DNA of 64,000 nucleotides. Origin: Streptomyces sp. NBRC 110028. GTDB lineage: Bacteria; Actinomycetota; Actinomycetes; Streptomycetales; Streptomycetaceae. The position numbers were made by a program, and so were the translations under genes. Below, piece after piece: positions 35,873-43,721 of the stretch (position 1 is the stretch's first letter; every line of letters starts with the position of its first letter). The stretch lies in contig NZ_BBUZ01000036.1 of NCBI RefSeq assembly GCF_001417735.1, positions 124,001-188,000 of the forward strand, read 5' to 3'. Below the pieces are notes generated by a model, which did not search any database, was not told where the DNA came from, and saw only the letters and a program-made list of their open reading frames with translations.

Positions 35873-36938
35873 CACGTTGGGCAAGCTGAAGGACGACATC
35901 GTCCGCAGCCCGGCCGCGGACCGCCTCAAGGACGAGCTGCAGAGCTACGTACAGGCCCGGGCGACCCACGCGCTCTCCGGGCTCGGCAGCGGTCTCACCA
36001 AGGGCACCAAGGCGCTCGGCGAGGGCAAGCCGCCGGGCCGGGCCGTGCTGAAGGCCGGGGCCTCCCAGCTGAAGGACTCGTTGAAGGACTCGCTGAAGGA
36101 CAGGGTCAAGGGCATGTTCGGCAAGGGGCGTGGCAAGAGCGGTGGTGGCAAGTCCAAGAGCGTCACGGTGGTCGAGGACATCGACGTCGGGGTGCCGGTC
36201 CGCGAGGCGTACGACCAGTGGACCCAGTTCCAGGAGTTCAGCACCTTCGCCAAGGGTGTCGTCAGCGTGGAGAAGGCCGACGACACCAGCAGCAACTGGA
36301 AGGTGAAGGTCGCCAAGTCCACGCGCGGCTGGAAGGCCAACGTCACCGAGCAGGTGCCCGACGAGCGGATCAGCTGGACGACCGAGGGCGCCAAGGGCAC
36401 CGTCAAGGGCGTCGTCACCTTTCACCCGCTCGGCGACAACCTCACCCGCGTGCTGCTGGTGCTGGAGTACTTCCCCAAGGGGCTGTTCGAGAAGACCGGC
36501 AACATCTGGCGCGCCCAGGGCCGCCGGGCACGGCTCGACCTCAAGCTCTACCGCAAGTTCATCATGATGCGCGGCGAGGCCACGGACGGCTGGCGCGGCG
36601 AGATCCGGGACGGCGAGGTCGTGGTCGACCACGAGACGGCCGTGGCGGAGGAAGAGGACGAGCACGGCGAGGAGGCCGGGGGAGAGGCCGATGAGCCGCG
36701 GGCCGGGCAGGACGACGAGGAAGCGGCGTACGAGGACGAGGGCGAGGTGGAGCCCGAGGAGGAGTACGAGGAGCCCGGCGAGCCCGAGGACGCCGACGTC
36801 GAGCCCGACGAGGAAGAGTACGAGGAAGAGCCCGAGGAGGAGTACGAGGAGGAGTACGAGGAGCCCGAAGAGCCCGCCGACGCCGAGGACGACGCCGAGG
36901 CGGAGCGCCCGCGGCGTACGGCGGCGGCTCGCCGCTGA
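35865..36938 (+). CDS. SRPBCC-domain protein with long acidic Glu-rich tail
   Basis: The 357-residue protein has an N-terminal amphipathic part with repeated LKDSLKDSLKD, a basic GKGRGKSGGGKSKS linker and an SRPBCC/polyketide-cyclase-like domain (about 95-230: VTVVEDIDVGVPVREAYDQW, WTTEGAKGTVKGVVTFHPL). The tail of about 110 residues is built of repeated EEEYEEP-type units. SRPBCC domains bind hydrophobic ligands or act as chaperone-like modules. The start overlaps the preceding stop, which gives coupled synthesis with a protein whose tail has the opposite charge. The function is unknown; a link to gas vesicle accessory proteins is possible but not shown here. Confidence 0.75.
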   Translation: MADTLGKLKDDIVRSPAADRLKDELQSYVQARATHALSGLGSGLTKGTKALGEGKPPGRAVLKAGASQLKDSLKDSLKDRVKGMFGKGRGKSGGGKSKSVTVVEDIDVGVPVREAYDQWTQFQEFSTFAKGVVSVEKADDTSSNWKVKVAKSTRGWKANVTEQVPDERISWTTEGAKGTVKGVVTFHPLGDNLTRVLLVLEYFPKGLFEKTGNIWRAQGRRARLDLKLYRKFIMMRGEATDGWRGEIRDGEVVVDHETAVAEEEDEHGEEAGGEADEPRAGQDDEEAAYEDEGEVEPEEEYEEPGEPEDADVEPDEEEYEEEPEEEYEEEYEEPEEPADAEDDAEAERPRRTAAARR

Positions 36939-37009
36939 CACCCCCTACGGGCGGCGGCCAACCGCTGGGGCGCCCCGGTGAACGTACCGGGGGCGTCCCA
37001 GCGGTGGCG

Positions 37010-39148
37010 TCACGCCGTGGACGTCGGGCGCGGGCGCCAGACCCACGGGGTGGCGTCCGGTGCGATGCCCACCACGCAGGCTCCCTGGCCGGGGTCGGTC
37101 AGCAGGGCGGGGGTGCCCACCGGGGTGAGGTGGCCGGGGGAGCGCAGCGGGCGGTCGCCGGGGCCGGTGCCCCACTGGACCTGGACGTCGCCGTCGAGGC
37201 CGCGGCCGAGCAGGAGCAGGGTGGCGGCCTTGTGGTCGTCGCCGTCCTTGGCGGGCTCGGGCACGGTGTGCGCGGCGATGGCCCCGTACCCCTCGAAGTG
37301 CCGCAGCGTGCGGTTCTCCGTGCCGTGGACGGCGGGCACGGTGGCCGCGGGGGTGCGGTAGATCAGCGAGAGCGAGCCGTCGGGGGCGATCGCGGCGCCG
37401 ATCTGGTTGCCGCCGGGTCGGGGCAGCCCGGCGGAGGGCCGCAGGGTGACGGGGCCACCGGGCTGTTCCTGCGACCAGTGGTGCACGGTGTCGCGGCCCG
37501 GGGCGACGACATGGGCGCGGCCCTCGCGGTCGACCAGGGCGGTCAGCCCGTCCTGGATCTCCGCGCCGCCGAGCCGTTCCCAGGGGGCCCAGCGGCCGTC
37601 CGCGTCCCGTACCCGGGTGGCGAGGCCCTTCTCGGCGGTCCGTACGAAGAGGTGGATCTTCCCGTCCGGGGTGGCGACCGCGGCGGGGCAGCCGACGCGG
37701 CGGCCGTGCTGCGGGTCGGCCTCGGGGGTGCCGAGTCCGGTCCAGGCGCGGAACGGCCCGTTCGGGCGGCTCTGTTCGAGCGCCACGATCTCGCGCAGGT
37801 TGGCCCCGCCCTGGCCGTCCAGCGCCGCGAACCGCAGCGCGAGCAGCACGTGGCGTCCCGCGCTGTCCGTCACGGCGGTCAGCGCGGGGGCCAGCGGCCC
37901 GCCGCCGAGCCCGAGCGGCGCCCCGAACCGCCCGCTGCCGCGGGCGGTTTCGCGCCACCGGACGGCCTGGGTGCCGAGGACGCCGTACGCGACGAGGCGG
38001 CCCTCGCGGTCGATGGTGGGGGTGGGCAGGGCGCTGGGGTAGCGGTAGTGGGTGGAGCGGATCCAGCCCTTGCGGTTCCGCAGTGGCCGCGCGCCGCCCT
38101 GGCTGTAGTCGCCGCAGCCCGCGGCGTCACCGCACTCCCACTCGGGGGAGCCGCCGTACGCCTTGATGACGCGCGCCTTCTGGGCCAGCACGGCGGGCGG
38201 CAGATTGTGCGGCCAGCGCTGGTTGTAGTAGCCGCGGAAGGACGTGGTGGTGAAGCGCGGCGCCTCCTTGTCCCGGCGGGTGGACTCGGCGGCCCACTGC
38301 GCGATCGCCTTCCAGGTGAACAGCGCGACCGGGGTGTGGTCCCGGTGGTCCGAGCAGCCGGGCTGGTCGTTGTCCTTGGGGTGCAGCGCGTCGTGGATCT
38401 GGAAGTCGGGGTCGGGGTCGAGGGTGTGGATCAGCGTGGGCCGGTAGCGGTCCATGATCTCGGCGAGCACGTCGACGAGGGTCTGGTGGACGTACGAACT
38501 GGGGTGCGTCACCGGGGAGCCCTCGGCCAGCAGCGTCCGCATGACGGCGCCCGGGGTGTCCCACAGGTCGGGCATGCGCTGGTGGCCCTCGGACAGCATG
38601 GCGATGTTGAGGAAGATCAGCCGCACCCGGCGGGCGCCGTTGGCGAGCACGTTCGTCTCCGCCTTGACGCCCCCCGGCAGGCTGAGCACCGACCGGTGCC
38701 ACGGCGTGAACTGGTGGAGCCCCAGCATCTGCGCGTACGCCTGGCGCAGCCCCTGGTGGCGGGCGGCGGAGTACGCGGCCTTGTCCGGCGGCGGCAGCGG
38801 CCGCCCGGCCACCCGGTTGAGGCCTAACGCCTCGCCCGCCGTGACGTACACGCTCACCACGGGAACCCCGGAGCGCAGGACGTGCTCGTTGTCGGGGTTC
38901 ATGAAGTACAGGTCGTCATCGGGGTGGGCCATGACCTGGAGCAGCGTGGCCCGCTTGTCCGCGGCCGCCGAGGTGAACGGCTCGGCGGCCCCCGGGCTGC
39001 TGGTCGTCCGGGCCGGTGTGGCGGGGGCGGCGGAAGCCCCGGGACGGCTGCTGCACCCGGCGGCGGCAGCGGCGGCCCCGAGGGCCGCCACCGCGGCCAG
39101 TGCCTGCCTGCGTGTCGTGCGCGCGGGCAGAGTCCATCGACTGTTCAA
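37010..39148 (-). CDS. Exported PIG-L/LmbE-type deacetylase with lectin-like beta-propeller domain
   Basis: The 712-residue protein has a twin-arginine-like signal (TTRRQALAAVAALG) ending in a possible lipobox AAGC with Cys32. The zinc motif AHPDDD is at 74-79, and a later HRDH supplies the third ligand, as in GlcNAc-PI/mycothiol-type deacetylases. The region after about residue 390 has repeated blades (DSAGRHVLLALRF, TPDGKIHLFVRT, DREGRAHVVAPG, APDGSLSLIYRT) of a tachylectin-like propeller. It probably deacetylates an extracellular sugar. The start must be TTG 39148 to include the signal peptide. Codon 108 is TTA (38825-38827), which implies dependence on the bldA tRNA. Confidence 0.85.
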   Translation of the reverse strand: MNSRWTLPARTTRRQALAAVAALGAAAAAAGCSSRPGASAAPATPARTTSSPGAAEPFTSAAADKRATLLQVMAHPDDDLYFMNPDNEHVLRSGVPVVSVYVTAGEALGLNRVAGRPLPPPDKAAYSAARHQGLRQAYAQMLGLHQFTPWHRSVLSLPGGVKAETNVLANGARRVRLIFLNIAMLSEGHQRMPDLWDTPGAVMRTLLAEGSPVTHPSSYVHQTLVDVLAEIMDRYRPTLIHTLDPDPDFQIHDALHPKDNDQPGCSDHRDHTPVALFTWKAIAQWAAESTRRDKEAPRFTTTSFRGYYNQRWPHNLPPAVLAQKARVIKAYGGSPEWECGDAAGCGDYSQGGARPLRNRKGWIRSTHYRYPSALPTPTIDREGRLVAYGVLGTQAVRWRETARGSGRFGAPLGLGGGPLAPALTAVTDSAGRHVLLALRFAALDGQGGANLREIVALEQSRPNGPFRAWTGLGTPEADPQHGRRVGCPAAVATPDGKIHLFVRTAEKGLATRVRDADGRWAPWERLGGAEIQDGLTALVDREGRAHVVAPGRDTVHHWSQEQPGGPVTLRPSAGLPRPGGNQIGAAIAPDGSLSLIYRTPAATVPAVHGTENRTLRHFEGYGAIAAHTVPEPAKDGDDHKAATLLLLGRGLDGDVQVQWGTGPGDRPLRSPGHLTPVGTPALLTDPGQGACVVGIAPDATPWVWRPRPTSTA

Positions 39149-39152
39149 TTTG

Positions 39153-39165
39153 GTGACCCTGTCAC
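39153..39165. promoter_or_regulatory. Small palindrome over the ribosome binding region of the deacetylase gene
   Basis: GTGAC (39153-39157) and GTCAC (39161-39165) flank CCT, four bases upstream of the TTG start on the minus strand. The 364-base gap 39149-39512 otherwise holds only GAGGTACCTC (39306-39315) and no credible gene. Confidence 0.35.
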
Positions 39166-39512
39166 TTGTGCAGCGCGTAGTCTCCGGCTGCTTCCACGTG
39201 ATAGGGGACGGCTGATGATCTTCAAAGGTTGTCCGATAGCCGGGAGGCGTCGGTCACAACTCGAGCGCGCCGCCCGGCGCCGGCTCAGGCGACCGAGGGG
39301 CCGCCGAGGTACCTCCCGGCCCTGGTGTAGGGCCAGGCGTTGGCGACGCAGCCCTTCAGCCGGTCCAGTCGCCGCCCGCCACGCCGCTCTCGCGGTGATG
39401 CGAAGCCGATCCTTCGTGTGATCCACGCACGCCGGAACGCGGTGGGGGCGCGGCCGGGGGCCCATGGTGGGTCACGTCGCAGGGGGCGGCGGACCTGACA
39501 GGTGTGCCGGAC

Positions 39513-40505
39513 TCAGTGGGTGACCAGCGCCACGAGCACCGCCAGCCAGCAGACCGCCACGAGCACCGGCAGCAGCATCATGATCGCTCCGGTGGGCGAC
39601 ACCTTCAGATACGCGGAGCCGGGGTCACTGGTGCGCCGGTTGACTATCCGCTCGCCGCCGTGCCAGGCCATGTACTCCTCGAGCTCGATCACCGCCTCCT
39701 TGCGCGCCAGCAGGTACTGACGTCCGAAGCGCAGCATCTGCGAGAAGCCCAGCGACACCCCGAAGCCGATGACCGAGATGATGATCGCCAGCGCCGTGCC
39801 CAGGGTGCCGCCGGCGCCCTCCTTGCCCAGGCAGAAGGCGGTGGCGGCCGCGAGGCCCGCGGTGATGTAGAAGAAGTTGTTCAACTTCTGCCAGTTCAAG
39901 CTGTCTTCGTGCTTGTAGAGGTCCACCGCGATCCCGTACTGCGCGTGCAGCATCGCCTCGCGAGGCTTGCGCCAGACCCACACCACCCGGGGCAGCCCGT
40001 CCGGCGGGGCCATCCGGGTCAGCTCCTGGAAGCCGAGCTTGTGGTGGAAGCGCGCGGACGCGTCGTTGGGCGGCTCGTTGACCACAGCGGCGATCACGGG
40101 GCTCTCGTTCCACTGGTCGAGCACGTGGTAATAGAGCATCGAGGCGATCCCGGACCGCGCCGCCTCGCGGGCCACACAGATCTGCTTGATCACGAGGAAG
40201 TCGCCCAGCGCCGTCTTGATCCGGCGGTTCAGCCACTCGTCCGGCTCGACCCGGTCGGAGCTGTACGCGAGCAGGAACGCCAGGACCTGTCCGCCCTTGA
40301 CCGCCACATAGAAGTGCTCGGCGGTCGTCAGCCGGGAGCGGTAGTCCGCGTCGGTGTACGCCGAGACCAGGAAACCGCCCTCGGTCGAGCCCTGAACGCC
40401 GCCGCCCGGCCCGTCCAGGCTCCGTGACGCGGCGAGCCGGGCGATCTCCTCCACGTGCTCCTCACCCGCCCGTAAGATGTCCACCCGCAGTGGCACTCCG
40501 GCCAT
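39513..40505 (-). CDS. GNAT acetyltransferase fused to a membrane domain
   Basis: Residues 1-170 of this 330-residue protein form a GNAT-like domain (FYVAVKGGQVLAFLLAYSS, FLVIKQICVAREAARSGIASMLYYHVL with the acetyl-CoA loop, RFHHKLGFQEL). The C-terminal half has three hydrophobic helices (FFYITAGLAAATAFCLG, LGTALAIIISVIGFGVSLGF, IMMLLPVLVAVCWLAVLVALV) and a cytosolic segment between the second and third. It probably acetylates a substrate at the inner membrane face. ATG 40505 has GGGGGGA upstream. A perfect 22-bp palindrome lies 24 bases before the start. Confidence 0.8.
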   Translation of the reverse strand: MAGVPLRVDILRAGEEHVEEIARLAASRSLDGPGGGVQGSTEGGFLVSAYTDADYRSRLTTAEHFYVAVKGGQVLAFLLAYSSDRVEPDEWLNRRIKTALGDFLVIKQICVAREAARSGIASMLYYHVLDQWNESPVIAAVVNEPPNDASARFHHKLGFQELTRMAPPDGLPRVVWVWRKPREAMLHAQYGIAVDLYKHEDSLNWQKLNNFFYITAGLAAATAFCLGKEGAGGTLGTALAIIISVIGFGVSLGFSQMLRFGRQYLLARKEAVIELEEYMAWHGGERIVNRRTSDPGSAYLKVSPTGAIMMLLPVLVAVCWLAVLVALVTH

Positions 40506-40528
40506 CCCGATCCCCCCTCTTTCTCCCA

Positions 40529-40550
40529 TTTTTCCGGCGCGCCGGAAAAA
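40529..40550. promoter_or_regulatory. Perfect 22-bp palindrome upstream of the GNAT gene
   Basis: The site reads five T, CCGGCG, CGCCGG, five A and is fully self-complementary. The T-run is on the 5' side of the stem on both strands, so it cannot act as an intrinsic terminator. A protein-binding operator for a dimeric regulator is more likely. It lies between the Uma2 gene and the GNAT gene, both on the minus strand. Confidence 0.7.
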
Positions 40551-40621
40551 GTACCGCGGGCGTCGGCCGCCGCACCACGGTGCTCGCGGAAGCACACCAC
40601 GCGGGGGACGAAGTGATCGTG

Positions 40622-41209
40622 TTACGCGTAGCGCGGCAGGTTCTCCGTGGAGATGGTCCACTCGCCGATCGTGATGTCCTCCCCGTAGACGAAGTCCTTC
40701 CGGGTCGCGTACCGGGGGCCATGCGGAGTGGGGTGGATGTCGGACAGCACGGCACCCTCACCCGTACGGGGGTCGAAGATCACATACACGGGGACACCCA
40801 GCTGCGCGTAATCACGTGTCTTGCCCACCCAGTCATTGTCCGGGTTGGACCGGGACACCACCTCGATGGCGGCGAGGAGCGTACGCGGATCGAGGGCTCC
40901 CTCGACGTCCATGTCCGCTTCGGCGATCACGATCACATCCGGATGGCGCAGCACGCCGGTGTGCGCATCCTCCACATCCGGTGTGCCGGTATGGGCCAGC
41001 AGATCGTCCGGCATGACCTTCTCCAGCCGACGGCTGATACGCGCCGCCGTCAGCTCGTGCGGCCCCCCCGGCGCCATCATGTCGTGAACGATCCCTTCCT
41101 TCGTGATCTCCAGCTTTCCAGGAACGCTCTCCTGTATCTGCTCGACGATGTCCCGCATGGACTGATAGCGGAGTGCGTCACGGTCGGCGTGATCCGGGGC
41201 GATCGTCAT
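40622..41209 (-). CDS. Uma2/DUF820-family PD-(D/E)XK-like protein
   Basis: The 195-residue protein has the core of the Uma2 family: GGPHELTAARISRRLEKVMP, LRHPDVIVIAEAD (catalytic-type PD), AAIEVVSRSNPDND with the E-x-V pattern and a Lys before RDYAQLGVPVYVIFDP. These families are multicopy in Streptomyces and are predicted restriction-like nucleases without known targets. The start at 41209 excludes 20 unusual residues of the longer frame. It is transcribed away from rpsJ. Confidence 0.85.
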   Translation of the reverse strand: MTIAPDHADRDALRYQSMRDIVEQIQESVPGKLEITKEGIVHDMMAPGGPHELTAARISRRLEKVMPDDLLAHTGTPDVEDAHTGVLRHPDVIVIAEADMDVEGALDPRTLLAAIEVVSRSNPDNDWVGKTRDYAQLGVPVYVIFDPRTGEGAVLSDIHPTPHGPRYATRKDFVYGEDITIGEWTISTENLPRYA

Positions 41210-41474
41210 GGCGCTCGATCCTCTCTCGGTCGGCGGCCGCGTCGGTCGATGGGAAGCCTTGGAATTCATGCTAGCGAGCCGGGGGTCCAGGCCCCGGATG
41301 AACGGAAACCCGATGGGGCCGGATCGGGTTGTCGTGGTTCGGTGACGCGGGGGCGGGGTACGCTCCAGGGCCGATTCGCGGAGGCTGGGCCTCGTATGGC
41401 AGACTGTCCGGGTTGCTCGGTTGAGTGCCGATGCTGCGCGCCTCCCGCCGGGAGGACTGGAAGCGAGTCCCGCA

Positions 41475-41507
41475 GTACTCGTCGTCCCTGATCAGGGACG
41501 GAAGTAC
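41475..41507 (+). promoter_or_regulatory. Stem-loop in the rpsJ leader region
   Basis: CGTCCCTGA/TCAGGGACG (41483-41500) is a perfect 18-base palindrome and is extended by GTACT (41475-41479) with AGTAC (41503-41507) across a small internal loop. It lies about 210 bases before rpsJ in the 509-base region 41210-41718, which contains no convincing gene. Confidence 0.6.
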
Positions 41508-41623
41508 GGGAATCTTCCGGGAAGTGTCAGCGGGGCCCCAGCCAGGCGCCCGGTGGGTGACTCTCTCCCCCGACCAACCCCCTTCACCAGGGATCTCTTC
41601 TGCGGAGATTTACGAGAAGGGGC

Positions 41624-41651
41624 GCGACACGCCCGACCGCGTGGGTCGGGA
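41624..41651 (+). promoter_or_regulatory. Leader element shared by rpsL and rpsJ, copy 2
   Basis: The sequence matches the rpsL leader copy at 30712 at 25 of the first 26 positions (A to G at the eighth base). Here CCCGACC pairs with GGTCGGG around GCGTG. It ends about 70 bases before the rpsJ ATG. Conservation at two separate ribosomal operons suggests a shared regulator or RNA structure. Confidence 0.7.
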
Positions 41652-41718
41652 GTGGGGGAAGGGCCGCGAACGCCACCGGGTCCCAGAGCGTTACGAGAGA
41701 CAGGACTACGAAGTAGCC

Positions 41719-42027
41719 ATGGCGGGACAGAAGATCCGCATCCGGCTCAAGGCCTACGACCACGAGGTCATCGACTCCTCGGCGAAGAAGATCGTCGAGA
41801 CGGTGACCCGCACTGGTGCGTCGGTCGCGGGCCCGGTGCCGCTGCCCACAGAGAAGAACGTGTACTGCGTCATCAAGTCGCCGCACAAGTACAAGGACTC
41901 GCGCGAGCACTTCGAGATGCGTACGCACAAGCGCCTCATCGACATCCTCGACCCCACGCCGAAGACCGTCGACTCGCTCATGCGTCTCGACCTGCCGGCG
42001 GGCGTCGACATCGAGATCAAGCTCTGA
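41719..42027 (+). CDS. rpsJ: 30S ribosomal protein S10
   Basis: S10 (102 residues) is a 30S head protein and, with NusG, a transcription-translation coupling factor. It starts MAGQKIRIRLKAYDHEVID and contains RTHKRLIDILDPTPKTVDSLM. It is the first gene of the S10 operon. Longer in-frame starts would read into the structured leader and are rejected. Confidence 0.98.
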   Translation: MAGQKIRIRLKAYDHEVIDSSAKKIVETVTRTGASVAGPVPLPTEKNVYCVIKSPHKYKDSREHFEMRTHKRLIDILDPTPKTVDSLMRLDLPAGVDIEIKL

Positions 42028-42040
42028 GGTGACGCGCGAG

Positions 42041-42685
42041 ATGGCTAAGCAGATCAAGGGCGTCCTGGGCGAGAAGCTCGGCATGACGCAGGTCTGGGAC
42101 GAGAACAACCGTGTCGTCCCGGTCACCGTCGTCAAGGCCGGTCCCTGTGTCGTGACCCAGGTCCGTACCGATGACGCCGACGGCTACGACGCCGTCCAGA
42201 TCGCCTTCGGCGAGATCGACCCCCGCAAGGTGAACAAGCCCCTCAAGGGCCACTTCGCCAAGGCGGACGTCACCCCGCGCCGCCACCTGGTGGAGCTGCG
42301 TACCGCCGACGCCGGTGAGTACACGCTCGGCCAGGAGGTCACCGCCGAGGTGTTCGAGTCCGGTGTGAAGGTCGACGTGACCGGCACCAGCAAGGGCAAG
42401 GGCACCGCCGGTGTCATGAAGCGCCACGGCTTCGCCGGCCTCGGCGCCGGCCACGGCACCCAGCGCAAGCACCGCTCGCCGGGCTCGATCGGTGGCTGCG
42501 CCACCCCGGGCCGCGTGTTCAAGGGCCTGCGCATGGCGGGCCGCATGGGCAACGAGCGGGTCACCACCCAGAACCTGACCGTCCATGCCGTTGACGCGGA
42601 GAAGGGTCTGCTCCTGATCAAGGGAGCGGTTCCTGGTCCGAACGGCGGCCTCGTCCTGGTCCGTACCGCGGCCAAGGGGGCCTGA
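42041..42685 (+). CDS. rplC: 50S ribosomal protein L3
   Basis: L3 (214 residues) reaches the peptidyl-transferase centre. It starts MAKQIKGVLGEKLGMTQVWDE and has the loop RHGFAGLGAGHGTQRKHRSPGSIGG. It follows rpsJ by 13 bases, and the gap contains GAGGTGACG upstream of the start. Confidence 0.98.
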   Translation: MAKQIKGVLGEKLGMTQVWDENNRVVPVTVVKAGPCVVTQVRTDDADGYDAVQIAFGEIDPRKVNKPLKGHFAKADVTPRRHLVELRTADAGEYTLGQEVTAEVFESGVKVDVTGTSKGKGTAGVMKRHGFAGLGAGHGTQRKHRSPGSIGGCATPGRVFKGLRMAGRMGNERVTTQNLTVHAVDAEKGLLLIKGAVPGPNGGLVLVRTAAKGA

Positions 42686-42693
42686 GGTAACCG

Positions 42694-43347
42694 ATGAGCA
42701 CCATTGACATCCTTTCGCCGGCGGGCGACAAGGCCGGGACCGTCGAACTCCCCTCGGAGATCTTCGACGCGCAGGTCAGCATTCCGCTGATCCACCAGGT
42801 CGTCGTCGCACAGCTGGCCGCTGCCCGCCAGGGCACGCACAAGACCAAGACCCGCGGTGAAGTCCGCGGCGGTGGCAAGAAGCCGTACCGCCAGAAGGGC
42901 ACCGGCCGGGCCCGTCAGGGTTCGACCCGGGCGCCGCAGTTCGCCGGCGGTGGCGTCGTGCACGGCCCCGTGCCGCGCGACTACAGCCAGCGCACCCCGA
43001 AGAAGATGAAGGCCGCCGCGCTGCGCGGAGCCCTCTCCGACCGGGCGCGCCACAGCCGCGTTCACGTCGTGACCGGCGTGGTCGAGGGCGACATCTCCAC
43101 CAAGGCCGCGAAGGCCCTGCTGGGCAAGATCAGCGAGCGCAAGCACGTGCTGCTGGTCGCCGAGCGGAGCGACGAGGCCGCGTGGCTGTCCGCCCGCAAC
43201 CTGCCCCAGGTGCACCTCCTGGAGCCGGGCCAGCTGAACACGTACGACGTGCTCGTCTCCGATGACGTGGTCTTCACCAAGGCCGCCTTCGAGTCCTTCG
43301 TGGCTGGTCCCAAGGCCGCTGAGAAGACCGAAGGGAGCGCCGCCTGA
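42694..43347 (+). CDS. rplD: 50S ribosomal protein L4
   Basis: L4 (217 residues) lines the exit tunnel. The tunnel loop TRGEVRGGGKKPYRQKGTGRARQGS is visible. In E. coli L4 represses the S10 operon through the leader; here only a long, structured rpsJ leader could serve that role. It overlaps rplW by one base. Confidence 0.98.
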   Translation: MSTIDILSPAGDKAGTVELPSEIFDAQVSIPLIHQVVVAQLAAARQGTHKTKTRGEVRGGGKKPYRQKGTGRARQGSTRAPQFAGGGVVHGPVPRDYSQRTPKKMKAAALRGALSDRARHSRVHVVTGVVEGDISTKAAKALLGKISERKHVLLVAERSDEAAWLSARNLPQVHLLEPGQLNTYDVLVSDDVVFTKAAFESFVAGPKAAEKTEGSAA

Positions 43348-43673
43348 TGAGTGAGGCGACCGCTGTCACCAGCAAGACCTTCACCGACCCCCGCGACGTT
43401 CTCGTCAAGCCGGTGGTCTCGGAGAAGAGCTACGCGCTGCTGGACGAGAACAAGTACACGTTCATCGTCGACCCGCGCGCGAACAAGACCCAGATCAAGC
43501 AGGCCGTCGAGGCGGTCTTCTCGGTCAAGGTCACCGGGGTCAACACGATCAACCGGCAGGGCAAGCGCAAGCGCACCCGCACCGGTTACGGCAAGCGCAA
43601 GGACACCAAGCGCGCCATCGTGACCCTTGCCGAGGGCGACCGTATCGACATCTTCGGCGGCCCGACCTCCTGA
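43347..43673 (+). CDS. rplW: 50S ribosomal protein L23
   Basis: L23 (108 residues) forms the exit-site platform for trigger factor and SRP. It contains DVLVKPVVSEKSYALLDENKYTF and the loop NRQGKRKRTRTGYGKRKDTKRA. The start shares the A of the rplD TGA stop. Confidence 0.98.
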   Translation: MSEATAVTSKTFTDPRDVLVKPVVSEKSYALLDENKYTFIVDPRANKTQIKQAVEAVFSVKVTGVNTINRQGKRKRTRTGYGKRKDTKRAIVTLAEGDRIDIFGGPTS

Positions 43674-43694
43674 CGGAGGCCGGAATCGTCCAGA

Positions 43695-43716
43695 AGTCCG
43701 GAATATTCCGAGGACT
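43695..43716 (+). promoter_or_regulatory. Hairpin covering the rplB ribosome binding site
   Basis: AGTCC pairs with GGACT and encloses the palindrome GGAATATTCC with a GA bulge. The 3' arm includes the AGGA that precedes rplB, so folding would hide the binding site. AT-rich sequence is unusual in this operon. Confidence 0.4.
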
Positions 43717-43721
43717 GAGAA

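Noticed and set aside
36740..36880. Glu-rich repeats as a tandem DNA repeat or CRISPR
   Set aside because: The repeats are codon-level (GAGGAG/TACGAG) inside a gene, with no regular spacer and no cas genes.
39145..39465. 106-codon minus-strand frame before the PIG-L gene
   Set aside because: Arg-rich with no motif; it overlaps the start of the PIG-L gene in another frame.
40529..40550. Reading the 22-bp palindrome as a bidirectional terminator
   Set aside because: The runs of T precede the stem and the runs of A follow it on both strands, the reverse of a terminator.
43599..43640. Possible promoter inside rplW for rplB
   Set aside because: No -35/-10 pair with proper spacing is present, and the region is coding.
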